A DNA stretch of 64,000 nucleotides from Aestuariibaculum sp. M13 (GTDB lineage: Bacteria > Bacteroidota > Bacteroidia > Flavobacteriales > Flavobacteriaceae). Every line of letters starts with the position of its first letter. The first letter of the stretch is position 1. The position numbers and the translations under genes were made by a program. The notes beneath the pieces were generated by a model. It was not told the origin of the DNA and ran no database searches. It saw only the letters and a program-made list of their open reading frames with translations. This document shows positions 55,760-63,499 of this stretch, one piece after another. The stretch spans positions 1,193,548-1,257,547 of the forward strand of contig NZ_JANIAC010000001.1 of NCBI RefSeq assembly GCF_024723255.1, written 5' to 3'.

Positions 55760-56107
55760 TTATTTAATGGTCTGTTTGTCTTTGACCATATGCTTATCCA
55801 TAATCTCGGTAGCTGGATCTACAAACTCCCACCGATGGGTAAGCTCTACTTCTTCACCTGTATCCTCTATTATGTATTTATAAGGATCACATGGTACTTT
55901 TTTAACATCACCTTCAAAGGTGGTTCCAATGGCAGCTTTACAAGCTTTTTCATCAAGCGTAGTCGGAACAGTAGCTCTTCTTGCTGTGAAATACATTCTT
56001 CCAGTTCGTTCAGAGCGCACAGGCTCCATACTACCTTCTACGATTAGACAATAGAAGGTCGCCCCATCATCTTTAGAGATAGGTTTTAAATCTTTTACGA
56101 TTACCAT
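55760..56107 (-). CDS. Small protein of the replication block, unknown function (possible OB fold)
   Basis: A 115-residue protein without known motif. It is beta-rich in the first 80 residues (ATFYCLIVEGSMEPVRS, GRMYFTARRATVPT, GTTFEGDVKKVPCD), with a charged helical end (DPATEIMDKHMVKDKQ). Size, lack of signal and position before a Sak4-like ATPase gene would suit a single-strand-binding-like protein; this is only an inference. It has its own terminator, so it can be expressed apart from the ATPase. Confidence 0.7.
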   Translation of the reverse strand: MVIVKDLKPISKDDGATFYCLIVEGSMEPVRSERTGRMYFTARRATVPTTLDEKACKAAIGTTFEGDVKKVPCDPYKYIIEDTGEEVELTHRWEFVDPATEIMDKHMVKDKQTIK

Positions 56108-56213
56108 AATTTTTAAAGTTTTTAATTAGTACTAAGGGAGGGGTATCTCCCAAACTAATATAGCAGGGCGGGTGATGCTTGGATTAACTCGTTCTTGGAG
56201 AGAGGGGTGGAAT

Positions 56214-56693
56214 TTAATCGGTAAAGAGTTCCTTTTGTTCTATTTTATTACCTAATAGGTCTAATAAATGTATTATTCCTTTACGGACTCTTACTAAATC
56301 ATCTTTAGAACCATCCCAAAGGATTTCTACATACTTCTTTAATTCTTTAGTTTGCACATCATATATAGTTGTTCCTTTAGAAACAAATTCTATATCTGTA
56401 AATTCAGAAGAAGTCCTATATTTACTAGTAAGCCTAACATCCTTAATAGTATTTGGTAAAAATGAAAAATAGGAAGTACTTACTCCTAATATTTTTAATT
56501 GCTTAGTAATTACGATTATATCTCCATAATCAGGATCTTTTTCAATACTAATGCTAAACTTTCCTAGCGGGTAAATTTTAGTATTTTGGTCTAATTTATC
56601 ATTCAACCATTCTAAAGTTTCTTCTTTGGTTTGGGCTGATAAACCAAAAACACCATACATGAATACAAATAAATATAATTTAAAAATCCTCAT
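56214..56693 (-). CDS. Secreted or lipid-free exported protein, unknown function
   Basis: A 159-residue protein with a signal peptide (about 1-20, ending GLSAQ) and no recognised domain. A TKEETLEWLNDKLDQN helix starts the mature protein and then beta strands follow (KFSISIEKD, DIIVITKQLKIL), reminiscent of small exported Bacteroidota proteins. It is on the same strand as the similar 57214 gene and may share its transcript. Nothing else can be said. Confidence 0.65.
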   Translation of the reverse strand: MRIFKLYLFVFMYGVFGLSAQTKEETLEWLNDKLDQNTKIYPLGKFSISIEKDPDYGDIIVITKQLKILGVSTSYFSFLPNTIKDVRLTSKYRTSSEFTDIEFVSKGTTIYDVQTKELKKYVEILWDGSKDDLVRVRKGIIHLLDLLGNKIEQKELFTD

Positions 56694-56764
56694 TAATTAA
56701 ATATTTTAAAAAAGTTAAAACTTACGAGTATTAAATTTTCCTATTTCTTTCCTAAATATTAAAA

Positions 56765-57214
56765 CTACTCACAGTCACATTTATACTTAAAAATGTATTT
56801 ATGAAATCTTTCTCCATATGTTCCTGATAAACCCGTTTTAAAATTTATCCAATTCAAAGTAGGAATGCCACAGAAAATATATTTACTTGTTTTATAACTA
56901 TATTCATTTTCAAGCACTTCAATTATGACAAAGTTTTGATTTTCATAGGTGTATTTAGTAACCGTTTTCAACCAAGATGAATTTAGAGTATAGTTTTTTA
57001 TCTGGTCTTTAATAAGCTTACTATTCTCCAAAACTTTAATTACCTCACTACATGAGACTTTATTATAATTTCTTTGAGATATTTGATATGCACTTAGCAT
57101 TTCTTCAAATGTAATAGGATTATATTTAGGAAGATTAACTTTTGAATACCTATTTACTTGAGAAAAACTTAACATTGGTATTAGTACTATTAAGATTAAT
57201 ATAATTTTTTTCAT
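56765..57214 (-). CDS. Small exported protein, unknown function
   Basis: A 149-residue exported protein. I begin it at 57214 (Met 13 of the longest frame) since this gives a typical signal peptide, MKKIILILIVLIPMLSFSQ. The mature part has two cysteines (VSCSEVIKVLENS, YIFCGIPTLNW) and a terminal KYKCDCE. No family is recognised. It lies 71 bases from the next exported protein gene, so both may be island cargo acting in the periplasm or outside. Confidence 0.65.
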   Translation of the reverse strand: MKKIILILIVLIPMLSFSQVNRYSKVNLPKYNPITFEEMLSAYQISQRNYNKVSCSEVIKVLENSKLIKDQIKNYTLNSSWLKTVTKYTYENQNFVIIEVLENEYSYKTSKYIFCGIPTLNWINFKTGLSGTYGERFHKYIFKYKCDCE

Positions 57215-57483
57215 AGTAATTAAAAATTTTAAAAACCTAATATACAACACTATAAAATAAAAACCATACGGTTTTCCTTATCTCATAAACACCTTTAACT
57301 TTCCCTTAAAAGAACTAACATTCTTCTTATAAAAATGAAGCTTCTGATTTGACAATATTGTTATCCTAAAACTAAAAAGCAATTATAACATCATTCAAAT
57401 TTAAGTTTGGAAGGATCAGTCCATATTTGTAATTTAGTTCTTATATAGCAACCCTCTTTTATCTTTTTAAAAGTTAAAACATT

Positions 57484-58254
57484 ATGAAGACTTACTTTCT
57501 TGATATAATTCCAAAGATTCAAAGATTTAGCCAAAAGCTTGATGATTTAACTATTCTTACAAACAAGCATTGGGTTATTTTTAATGAAAGTTCTTCAGAG
57601 AAAAATGTATTTATTTTTAGAGAAAAAAATAATCAGCTATTGATTTCTAATAATGGTAAAATAGAAAAAGGAACATGGGAATACTTAGGAAATAATTCGA
57701 TTTTAATAGACAGAGATTCAGGAACTTTTCTTTTTAAACACGGTTTTATAGACGATTGTGTTCTAGCTTTAAAAGTTGATGGTGTAGAGGAGTATGTTCT
57801 ATTACTTAACGAAGAATGGCTTGAAAATCAGATTGGTTCTCTTGAGTCCATATTTGACTTTTTAAACAAAAAATATATTGAACAGAAATTAGATAATTCT
57901 TTTACATTACCTAATATTAGTCTTTCTAAAGAAAATGATTTAGACAAAAAGAACAACAAGAATTTTTCCCCAAATAATTTTACAACCTCCTGGAGAGATA
58001 TTACTATACCTGCTGAAATTAAAAGTCAGATGCAAATGGATACTGCATTCTTAACTTACTCATTAAAAGAAATTGATTATTACATTAAATTCTTCAAATC
58101 AAAGAACTACCCCTTTTATGCTGCATTAGCGCTAGACGCAAAAAAGATTAAGCTAGATGATGAACTAGCACAAAATTTGTTAATGGTAGCAAATAGAGAT
58201 TTTAATCTTAATGAAATTAATGATGTTTTTAAAAGCTTAAACACTTCCCTTTAA
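57484..58254 (+). CDS. Conserved-looking protein of unknown function in the island
   Basis: A 256-residue protein with no signal or membrane segment. The N-terminal half has WVIFN, VFIFREKNNQLLISNNG and GTWEYLGNNSILIDRDSG, which look like a beta-propeller-ish or PH-like sheet; the second half is helical (SLKEIDYYIKFFKSKNYPFY). I vaguely recognise similar Bacteroidota proteins but can give no function. It runs opposite to all its near neighbours, the only plus-strand gene between 39.3 and 60.6 kb, and so has its own promoter. Confidence 0.7.
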   Translation: MKTYFLDIIPKIQRFSQKLDDLTILTNKHWVIFNESSSEKNVFIFREKNNQLLISNNGKIEKGTWEYLGNNSILIDRDSGTFLFKHGFIDDCVLALKVDGVEEYVLLLNEEWLENQIGSLESIFDFLNKKYIEQKLDNSFTLPNISLSKENDLDKKNNKNFSPNNFTTSWRDITIPAEIKSQMQMDTAFLTYSLKEIDYYIKFFKSKNYPFYAALALDAKKIKLDDELAQNLLMVANRDFNLNEINDVFKSLNTSL

Positions 58255-58256
58255 AT

Positions 58257-58622
58257 TCAGTTATTCCAGTCCTCTGGAGCAAGGTAAATAGTCATAATAT
58301 CTTCTGAATTATATTTTTTCTTAACCCTAATATACCCAAATGCAGTAGCTATTACTTCATCTATTCTTGCATTAAGTCCAAGAGAAAATGAAACTTTTCC
58401 TTCATAATCTGTATCAATATTAGGCACTAATGTGCCTCCACATTCGGAACACCCCTCACGAGTTCCCGTTAATGCAACCTGAGCTCCATCTATGGGTAAA
58501 CTCGTATTTATATCTAGAACATATACCACTAGATCTATTGTTAAATTGCCTCTATCATGCGGATCACTACACCCTATTAAGATGAAGATTAGCAAACAAA
58601 ATTTAGTTAATTTAAAACTCAT
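58257..58622 (-). CDS. Small lipoprotein with a carboxypeptidase-regulatory-like domain
   Basis: A 121-residue lipoprotein (lipobox LIGC at about residue 18) whose mature part is one beta-sandwich like the carboxypeptidase regulatory domain: LVVYVLDINTSLPIDGAQVAL, a Cys-pair loop (REGCSECGG), GKVSFSL and a last strand IMTIYLA. The same design occurs in the 60642 lipoprotein of the island. The role is unknown; such domains usually bind or present at the surface. It converges with the 256-residue gene two bases away. Confidence 0.75.
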   Translation of the reverse strand: MSFKLTKFCLLIFILIGCSDPHDRGNLTIDLVVYVLDINTSLPIDGAQVALTGTREGCSECGGTLVPNIDTDYEGKVSFSLGLNARIDEVIATAFGYIRVKKKYNSEDIMTIYLAPEDWNN

Positions 58623-58730
58623 ATTTCATATAATTATCTCATTACTATAAATTTACAAACTCCATATAAATAAATGTCCAATAAAATCTACCAAGGTTTA
58701 ATCAAGACATTATATAAGGCATTTAAAATT

Positions 58731-59930
58731 TTATAAAGATTCTTTTTTTAATCTACCGATCTCATCACTAATTTTCCTCTGTACGACCTTACCATAGCTT
58801 TCCTGAGTTACTTTTAAATCTGAATGCCCTAAAAGTTCACTAACAATTTCCATAGGCACATTATTATAAAGTAATACTGTACTAGCAAAAGTACGTCTAG
58901 CCATATGAGTTGTTAGATTTTTATCTACACCCACTATACTTGCTATTTCCTTCAAATATGAATTATAACGCTGATTACTAATTCTTGGGAATACAAATTC
59001 ATTTCCAGCATACTTATCTAATATTTTTAAAGCTTTTGGCAACAAGGGTATAGATAAATCCTTAGATGTTTTCTCTCGCTTTATTTTAATCCATTTGTTA
59101 CCATCAAATCCTCCAACAATATTAGCCGCTTTTAGATTCATAAGCTCTAAATATGGTAAGCCTGTATAGCAACTGAAGATGAATAAATCCTTTGCTAGTT
59201 TTAGTCTAGGCTGTCTAAATTCATAACCTTCAAGTAGAACTAACTCTTCTGGAGAAAGGAAAACAACCACTTTTTTTACCTTTTTAGCTCTATAAAGCAT
59301 AAATGGGTCTAAATCTAAATGTCGTTCAGCTACAGCAACTTTAATTATCTTTCTGAAACGCTGAATCTTTTTATTAATGGTAACTTGTTTTAGCTGTGTT
59401 TTATGCCCTACTTTATAGTAGTAGTCTAACTCAGTTAAAAAATTCATATCAAGCTTCTTTAATGGATAATCTTTAGTTTTATACTTCCATTTTATAAAAG
59501 CTTTAATATCACTTTTAATGTATTCAAACTTTTCATAAGTCACTTGCTTTATCTCAACTCCAACAAGCGTTTTAAGACGTTTTAAGTAACGTTCAAAGTA
59601 TTCAACAATATTATACTCTTTAGCTCTTTTAACACCTTTATACAGGCTATAAACATCAACTACAGCAAAAGCTTCTTCCTTAACTTGAAGCAATAAAAAA
59701 GCCCTATTAATTTTAGTTTTAATAAGGCTTAATTGTGAGTTTATATAATCTACATCTGGTTCAGGTGGCTTTACAACCTGTTGCTTAGAATCCCAGTTTT
59801 TAGGATTTACGAATTGACCTGTAGAGAATTCCTTTCTCTGTTTATCATATGTTAATCTACATTTAACGGGACATCTCCCTGATGCATTAACCTGCTTCTT
59901 GCTTAAATAAAATAATATATTTATTTTCAT
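58731..59930 (-). CDS. Tyrosine recombinase (site-specific integrase) of the island
   Basis: A ~399-residue integrase of the Bacteroidota type: arm-binding domain (FYLSKKQVNASGRCPVKCR), SAM-like core-binding domain (about 105-200) and catalytic domain with HMARRTFAS (His-x-x-Arg), LLGHSDLKVTQESYGKV (His and nucleophile Tyr). The usual first catalytic Arg, in TGLR, is replaced (TGLPYLEL), as in CTnDOT-type integrases, so it is not evidence of decay. I start it at 59930 (second Met). It is about 1.2 kb from tRNA-Asn and surely made the 54-bp target duplication. Confidence 0.93.
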   Translation of the reverse strand: MKINILFYLSKKQVNASGRCPVKCRLTYDKQRKEFSTGQFVNPKNWDSKQQVVKPPEPDVDYINSQLSLIKTKINRAFLLLQVKEEAFAVVDVYSLYKGVKRAKEYNIVEYFERYLKRLKTLVGVEIKQVTYEKFEYIKSDIKAFIKWKYKTKDYPLKKLDMNFLTELDYYYKVGHKTQLKQVTINKKIQRFRKIIKVAVAERHLDLDPFMLYRAKKVKKVVVFLSPEELVLLEGYEFRQPRLKLAKDLFIFSCYTGLPYLELMNLKAANIVGGFDGNKWIKIKREKTSKDLSIPLLPKALKILDKYAGNEFVFPRISNQRYNSYLKEIASIVGVDKNLTTHMARRTFASTVLLYNNVPMEIVSELLGHSDLKVTQESYGKVVQRKISDEIGRLKKESL

Positions 59931-59952
59931 GATTATCAAACGTTTTAAATAA

Positions 59953-59986
59953 CCACAAAAAAAAGGCTACAATTTCTTGTAACCTT
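59953..59986 (-). terminator. Terminator after the YegP-like gene
   Basis: A 10-bp stem (59963-59972 with 59977-59986; one G-U pair on the minus strand) with tetraloop and a long T run on the minus strand. It isolates the integrase from the YegP-like gene. Confidence 0.85.
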
Positions 59987-60009
59987 AGCTCTATAATTGT
60001 GATTATGTA

Positions 60010-60339
60010 TTATGTTAAATCTACTATTTCTGCCGTAGGGGCATTTGTTTTAACCGATTCTATACCATTTTCCATGGCACTAGTTGAAGAATACATTTGA
60101 CTTGTACCGATTACTTGATTATTGCCTGCTTTTAAATTAAAATAGGGTTTGCCGCTTTTAGATTCTAAACGTTCATACTTTGAATCATCTGGAGCATTCT
60201 TCTTAACAGATTCAACTCCATTTAAACAACCTGCTTTTGCAGAATATCCTTCACTTGCTAAAATATTCTGTCCATTACCTGCTAGTAATCTAAATCTAAA
60301 CTCTCCTGAATTGTCAGGGTAAATTTCAAATTTTGCCAT
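60010..60339 (-). CDS. YegP-like protein with two DUF1508 repeats
   Basis: A 109-residue protein made of two DUF1508 repeats: FEIYPDNSGEFRFRLLAGNG with EGYSAKAGCLNGVESVKKNA, then FNLKAGNNQVIGTSQMYSS with AMENGIESVKTNA. The YegP fold is a small beta-hairpin/helix unit of unknown role, common in stress-related and mobile contexts. It lies between the integrase and the repeat-rich region at 60419-60550 and ends at a strong terminator. Confidence 0.9.
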   Translation of the reverse strand: MAKFEIYPDNSGEFRFRLLAGNGQNILASEGYSAKAGCLNGVESVKKNAPDDSKYERLESKSGKPYFNLKAGNNQVIGTSQMYSSTSAMENGIESVKTNAPTAEIVDLT

Positions 60340-60641
60340 GATAAATTATTTAAGGTTTAACTCTTAAATATAAGAAAAATACCATGTATTAATTCTTAGT
60401 TTTTTAAATAACTAGAATGGAACACCTGAAGAAAAGGAAGGAACACCTAATAGAACACCTTTTTAGAAGAAAAAACTTGGCAAGTTGGCATTTAGAAGAA
60501 AATATATTTAATAACTTTATACAAAGAGCTTGAAAATGTTACGAGTAACAAGGTAGAATACATTTTATTTGAACGACAAAAATGAGTTCATTAATATTTA
60601 TCTAAAAGATAAAATCTAATTCAATACAAACTTGTTTTATC
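60340..60641. promoter_or_regulatory. Repeat-rich non-coding region near the integrase and tRNA
   Basis: The region carries GAACACCT-type repeats at 60419-60427, 60440-60448 and 60452-60460 (21- and 12-base periods), an inverted repeat AACTT-GGC-AAGTT at 60474-60486 and the palindrome TGTTAC-GA-GTAACA at 60537-60550. A 38-codon frame (60417-60533) spans the repeats but is doubtful. The region may hold arm sites for the integrase or control sites for excision. Confidence 0.55.
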
Positions 60642-61025
60642 ATGAAACGACTTCATTATTATTTAATTTATTTTCTTCTAGCCCCTATAATACTGTCTAC
60701 TTTTTCATCATGCTCCTCTGATGAATCTAATAGTAAAAGTACCGTATTTAATATTCAGGTATTAGATTCCGATTCCCTGGAACCTATAGAAAATGCAATA
60801 GTTGAAATTTGCAACAGCGCCTATTTTTGCACTAATATACTGGCAAGGGGAACTACAAATGCAGATGGAAAAATTAAGTTAAGCTTAAACGCATCAGATA
60901 TGACTATTGCTAGAAGTTTTACTGTTTATAAAGAAAATTACAGGAACAACACCTCCTTTTTAGACCAACTTAACTTAACAGAAGAAATTATAGTCTATAT
61001 GAGTATGTACCAAACTGCAGATTAA
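60642..61025 (+). CDS. Small lipoprotein with a carboxypeptidase-regulatory-like domain
   Basis: A 127-residue lipoprotein with lipobox FSSC (Cys about residue 24). The mature part is one beta-sandwich with VLDSDSLEPIENAIVEI, a Cys pair (ICNSAYFC), GTTNADGKIKLSL and a last strand EEIIVYMSM. Domain order and Cys pair are the same as in the 58257 lipoprotein, so the two are probably related cargo genes of the island. It is the last gene before the right end, next to the tRNA. Function unknown. Confidence 0.75.
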   Translation: MKRLHYYLIYFLLAPIILSTFSSCSSDESNSKSTVFNIQVLDSDSLEPIENAIVEICNSAYFCTNILARGTTNADGKIKLSLNASDMTIARSFTVYKENYRNNTSFLDQLNLTEEIIVYMSMYQTAD

Positions 61026-61050
61026 ACACATATAACCCCTAATTTTACTC

Positions 61051-61104
61051 CACAAAAAAAGCCTCACATTTCTGTAAGGCTTAAATTTTGCTCCCCCTCT
61101 TGGG
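61051..61104. repeat. Right attachment-site repeat, overlapping the tRNA-Asn 3' end
   Basis: Identical for 54 bases to 39368-39421. It includes the tRNA-Asn terminator and the last 14 bases of the tRNA, so the integrase keeps a working tRNA at this side. Confidence 0.92.
61054..61082 (-). terminator. Terminator of tRNA-Asn (inside the attachment-site repeat)
   Basis: Read on the minus strand, a 10-bp stem (61073-61082 with 61059-61068, one G-U pair) with a GAAA tetraloop is followed by seven T (61054-61060). The same hairpin is in the left repeat at 39371-39399. Confidence 0.9.
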
Positions 61105-61164
61105 CTCGAACCAAGGACCCTTTGATTAACAGTCAAATGCTCTAACCAACTGAGCTAAGGAGGA
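61091..61164 (-). tRNA. tRNA-Asn (GTT)
   Basis: A 74-base tRNA without encoded CCA. The acceptor arms TCCTCCT and AGGGGGA pair with one G-U; the discriminator is G (61091). The D arm has GCTC/GAGC, the anticodon stem TTTGA/TCAAA encloses the loop CTGTTAA with anticodon GTT, and the T arm CTTGG/CCAAG has loop TTCGAGC. The 3' half of the T stem and the acceptor come from the island-end repeat. It is the integration target. Confidence 0.97.
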
Positions 61165-61243
61165 GTGTTAATGCGTTGCTTTCGCTAAGCGGTTGCAAAT
61201 ATAAGACCCTTTTTGATATCTGCAAACATTTTTTGAAAAAATT

Positions 61244-62590
61244 TTAATTAAAAATTGCTTTAAAAATATCATTCCCGTTCGCGAACAACACTAAAGCAAT
61301 GAGAATCAAGAATCCAACCATTTGTGCGTACTCTAAAAATTTATCTCCAGGTTTTCTTCCAGAAACGATTTCGTATAGTAAAAACATAACATGACCTCCA
61401 TCTAAAGCTGGAATTGGTAATAAATTTAAAACACCAAGCATGATTGATAAGAATGCTGTTATTCCCCAAAACACTTGCCAGCTCCAAAAACTTGGAAATA
61501 TATCATAAATGGCTTTAAATCCACCTACGCCTTTATAAGCACCTGTACTTGGTGTGAAAATAGCACTTAACTGATCCCAATAAGACACAATACGCTCTTT
61601 AAACTTGGTTATACCTACCGGAACCGATTCTAATAAACCGTATTCCTTTGTTTCATATTTGTAGTATCCTAATGCTTCTAATGTTTCTGAAGTCGATCTT
61701 CCGGCATAAACCAATCCTAATTTACCTTCTGAATCAATTTTTAAAGGCAGTTCTAATTCAGACTGGTCTCTTAATACCGTAGCTGTTACTTCCTGTCCTT
61801 TAAACTCATCTAAATATCCTTTTACCTGATCGGCATACCTTGTTTTGTTTCCATTAACCTTAACAACGATATCTCCCTTCTGCAATCCACTAGATACATT
61901 AAGTGACGTATCTGGCACCTGAACAACTACAAATGGTTCACGAAGACTGATAAACGATTTTTCTTTAGAATCAATTAATTGTGCTAAAAAATCTTCCGGT
62001 AAATGCACTACCGACTGTACACCGTCGCGTTCAATAGTCACATCTTTACCGAATAAAACCTTTTCAGAAATTTCAGAATACGTATTTATCTTTTGCCCAT
62101 CAACCGATAAAATTTTATCTCCTGTTAATAAACCTGCCTTATTCGCCACGGTACTTTCAATTAAAAGTCCGTCTTTAATATTTTCGTTTGGTAAAAAGAT
62201 ATCGCCATAAAAATAACTCATACCTATGTAAATCAATATAGCCAACAAGAAATTTACAGTAACACCACCCAACATAATAATTAAACGTTGCCAAGCTGGT
62301 TTAGAGCGAAATTCCCAAGGTTGCGGTTCTTGCGCCATTTGTTCTGTATCCATACTTTCATCAATCATCCCGGAAATTTTCACATAACCTCCAAGTGGCA
62401 ACCACCCTATTCCATATTCAGTTTCCCCAATTTTCTTTTTAAGTAATGAAAATTTCACATCGAAAAATAAGTAGAACTTTTCTACGCGTGTTTTAAATGC
62501 TTTTGCTGGTATAAAATGGCCTAATTCGTGTAAAATAATAAGTAACGAAAGGCTAAGTAAGAATTGAGAAATTTTAATAACAAACTCCAT
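61244..62590 (-). CDS. rseP: RseP-family site-2 protease (M50B)
   Basis: A 448-residue membrane zinc protease. The active-site HELGH motif is at about residues 21-25 (LLIILHELGHFIPAK), followed by a large periplasmic part with two PDZ domains (about 135-190 and 205-270; KAGLLTGDKILSVDGQKI, GLQKGDIVVKVNGNK) and the second metal motif LLPIPALDGGH near residue 400. It performs intramembrane cleavage, typically of anti-sigma factors in the envelope stress response, and clears signal peptide remnants. A -7 element stands at 62620-62627. Confidence 0.96.
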   Translation of the reverse strand: MEFVIKISQFLLSLSLLIILHELGHFIPAKAFKTRVEKFYLFFDVKFSLLKKKIGETEYGIGWLPLGGYVKISGMIDESMDTEQMAQEPQPWEFRSKPAWQRLIIMLGGVTVNFLLAILIYIGMSYFYGDIFLPNENIKDGLLIESTVANKAGLLTGDKILSVDGQKINTYSEISEKVLFGKDVTIERDGVQSVVHLPEDFLAQLIDSKEKSFISLREPFVVVQVPDTSLNVSSGLQKGDIVVKVNGNKTRYADQVKGYLDEFKGQEVTATVLRDQSELELPLKIDSEGKLGLVYAGRSTSETLEALGYYKYETKEYGLLESVPVGITKFKERIVSYWDQLSAIFTPSTGAYKGVGGFKAIYDIFPSFWSWQVFWGITAFLSIMLGVLNLLPIPALDGGHVMFLLYEIVSGRKPGDKFLEYAQMVGFLILIALVLFANGNDIFKAIFN

Positions 62591-62619
62591 ATAACGTCAT
62601 TCAATTTTTTTATGTCGCC

Positions 62620-62627
62620 CAAAAGTA
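62620..62627 (-). promoter_or_regulatory. Promoter -7 element for rseP
   Basis: Minus-strand TACTTTTG fits TAnnTTTG, 30 bases before the rseP ATG. Confidence 0.6.
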
Positions 62628-62723
62628 AGCTTTTAAACCAACTTTAAAAAGACAATTGTTTAATCGCTTGGTTTTTAACAAGAAATTAAAAGATAATCCC
62701 TGCGGCGTCTCTAATTTTCAATG

Positions 62724-62731
62724 TATTTTTG
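62724..62731 (+). promoter_or_regulatory. Promoter -7 element for the SCO-family gene
   Basis: TATTTTTG fits TAnnTTTG and is 22 bases before the ATG at 62753, which it thereby supports as the start. Confidence 0.6.
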
Positions 62732-62752
62732 CAAGAATCAAATTTTTCAGAA

Positions 62753-63427
62753 ATGCTTTCGTTTTTTAAAGGATACAAAACATTTGCTATAGTTTTTGCT
62801 ATCATTTCGGTTATCATCATATCTCTTATTTACAACACGTTGAATGTTTACCAACCGCTACCTATTTACCAACCAGCTATGGTAAGCACCGAGTTGGTCG
62901 ATACCACCATTCAGTATCAAAAAAAATATCATAAAATAGCCGATTTCTCCCTAATCAATCAAAACGGAAAAACAATTACTCAAGAAGATTACAAGGATAA
63001 AATTTACGTGGCCGATTTCTTTTTTACAACCTGCGGAACCATTTGCCCGATTATGACAAAAAACATGGTCGATATTCAAACCGCTATTATGAAATACGAC
63101 GATGTCATGCTTCTATCTCATACGGTAACGCCTGAAATAGATTCTGTAGAACAACTTAAAAGATATGCTGTTCAAAAAGGTGTTATAGATAGAAAATGGA
63201 ATTTAGTAACCGGCGATAAAAAAGAAATTTACGCGCTTGCGCGGAAAAGTTATCTGGCCGTAAAAGACGATGGTGACGGTGGCCCATTCGATATGGTTCA
63301 TACCGAAAACTTTATGCTAATTGATAAAAAACGACAAATTCGTGGCTTTTACGATGGCACAAATCCCGAAGATATTGAACGCCTCATTCAGGATATCAGC
63401 ATCTTAAAACAAGAGTATGAACAATAG
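62753..63427 (+). CDS. SCO1/SenC-family copper/thiol protein
   Basis: A 224-residue membrane-anchored thioredoxin-fold protein of the SCO family, which delivers copper to cytochrome oxidase CuA or keeps its cysteines reduced. It has one N-terminal membrane helix (about 9-30), the paired cysteines FFTTCGTICPIM (CxxxC) and the copper-ligand His in FDMVHTENFMLID. I use the ATG at 62753; the upstream TTG (62729) overlaps the promoter at 62724-62731. No cytochrome oxidase genes are in the window. Confidence 0.92.
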   Translation: MLSFFKGYKTFAIVFAIISVIIISLIYNTLNVYQPLPIYQPAMVSTELVDTTIQYQKKYHKIADFSLINQNGKTITQEDYKDKIYVADFFFTTCGTICPIMTKNMVDIQTAIMKYDDVMLLSHTVTPEIDSVEQLKRYAVQKGVIDRKWNLVTGDKKEIYALARKSYLAVKDDGDGGPFDMVHTENFMLIDKKRQIRGFYDGTNPEDIERLIQDISILKQEYEQ

Positions 63428-63465
63428 TTTTTTAGCCTCAATTTTTTTAGCCTAAATTTTTACAT

Positions 63466-63473
63466 TACTTTTG
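63466..63473 (+). promoter_or_regulatory. Promoter -7 element for feoAB
   Basis: TACTTTTG fits TAnnTTTG and lies 27 bases before the TTG start of feoA. An iron-responsive (Fur-type) site was not identified. Confidence 0.55.
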
Positions 63474-63499
63474 CCTCTTTAAATTCAATCTAAATAAGC

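Larger units (their letters stand above)
39422..61104. mobile_element. 21.7-kb genomic island integrated in tRNA-Asn(GTT)
   Basis: The island is delimited by the 54-bp direct repeats at 39368-39421 and 61051-61104, with an intact tRNA-Asn at the right end and a tyrosine recombinase gene (58731-59930) about 1.2 kb from it. Content: a type IX secreted protein, lipoproteins, a type I restriction-modification system with accessory genes, a broken homing endonuclease and a replication block (ATPase, DUF3871, VapE). No relaxase, conjugation, capsid or excisionase gene was recognised. It may be a satellite or an integrative element moved with helper functions. Confidence 0.88.

Noticed and set aside
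58731-59930. Integrase inactive because the first catalytic Arg is missing
   Set aside because: CTnDOT-type integrases of Bacteroidota naturally lack that Arg; the other catalytic residues are all present.
60417-60533. 38-codon small gene with EHL repeats
   Set aside because: No ribosome binding site or likeness; the repeats are better explained at DNA level as binding sites.
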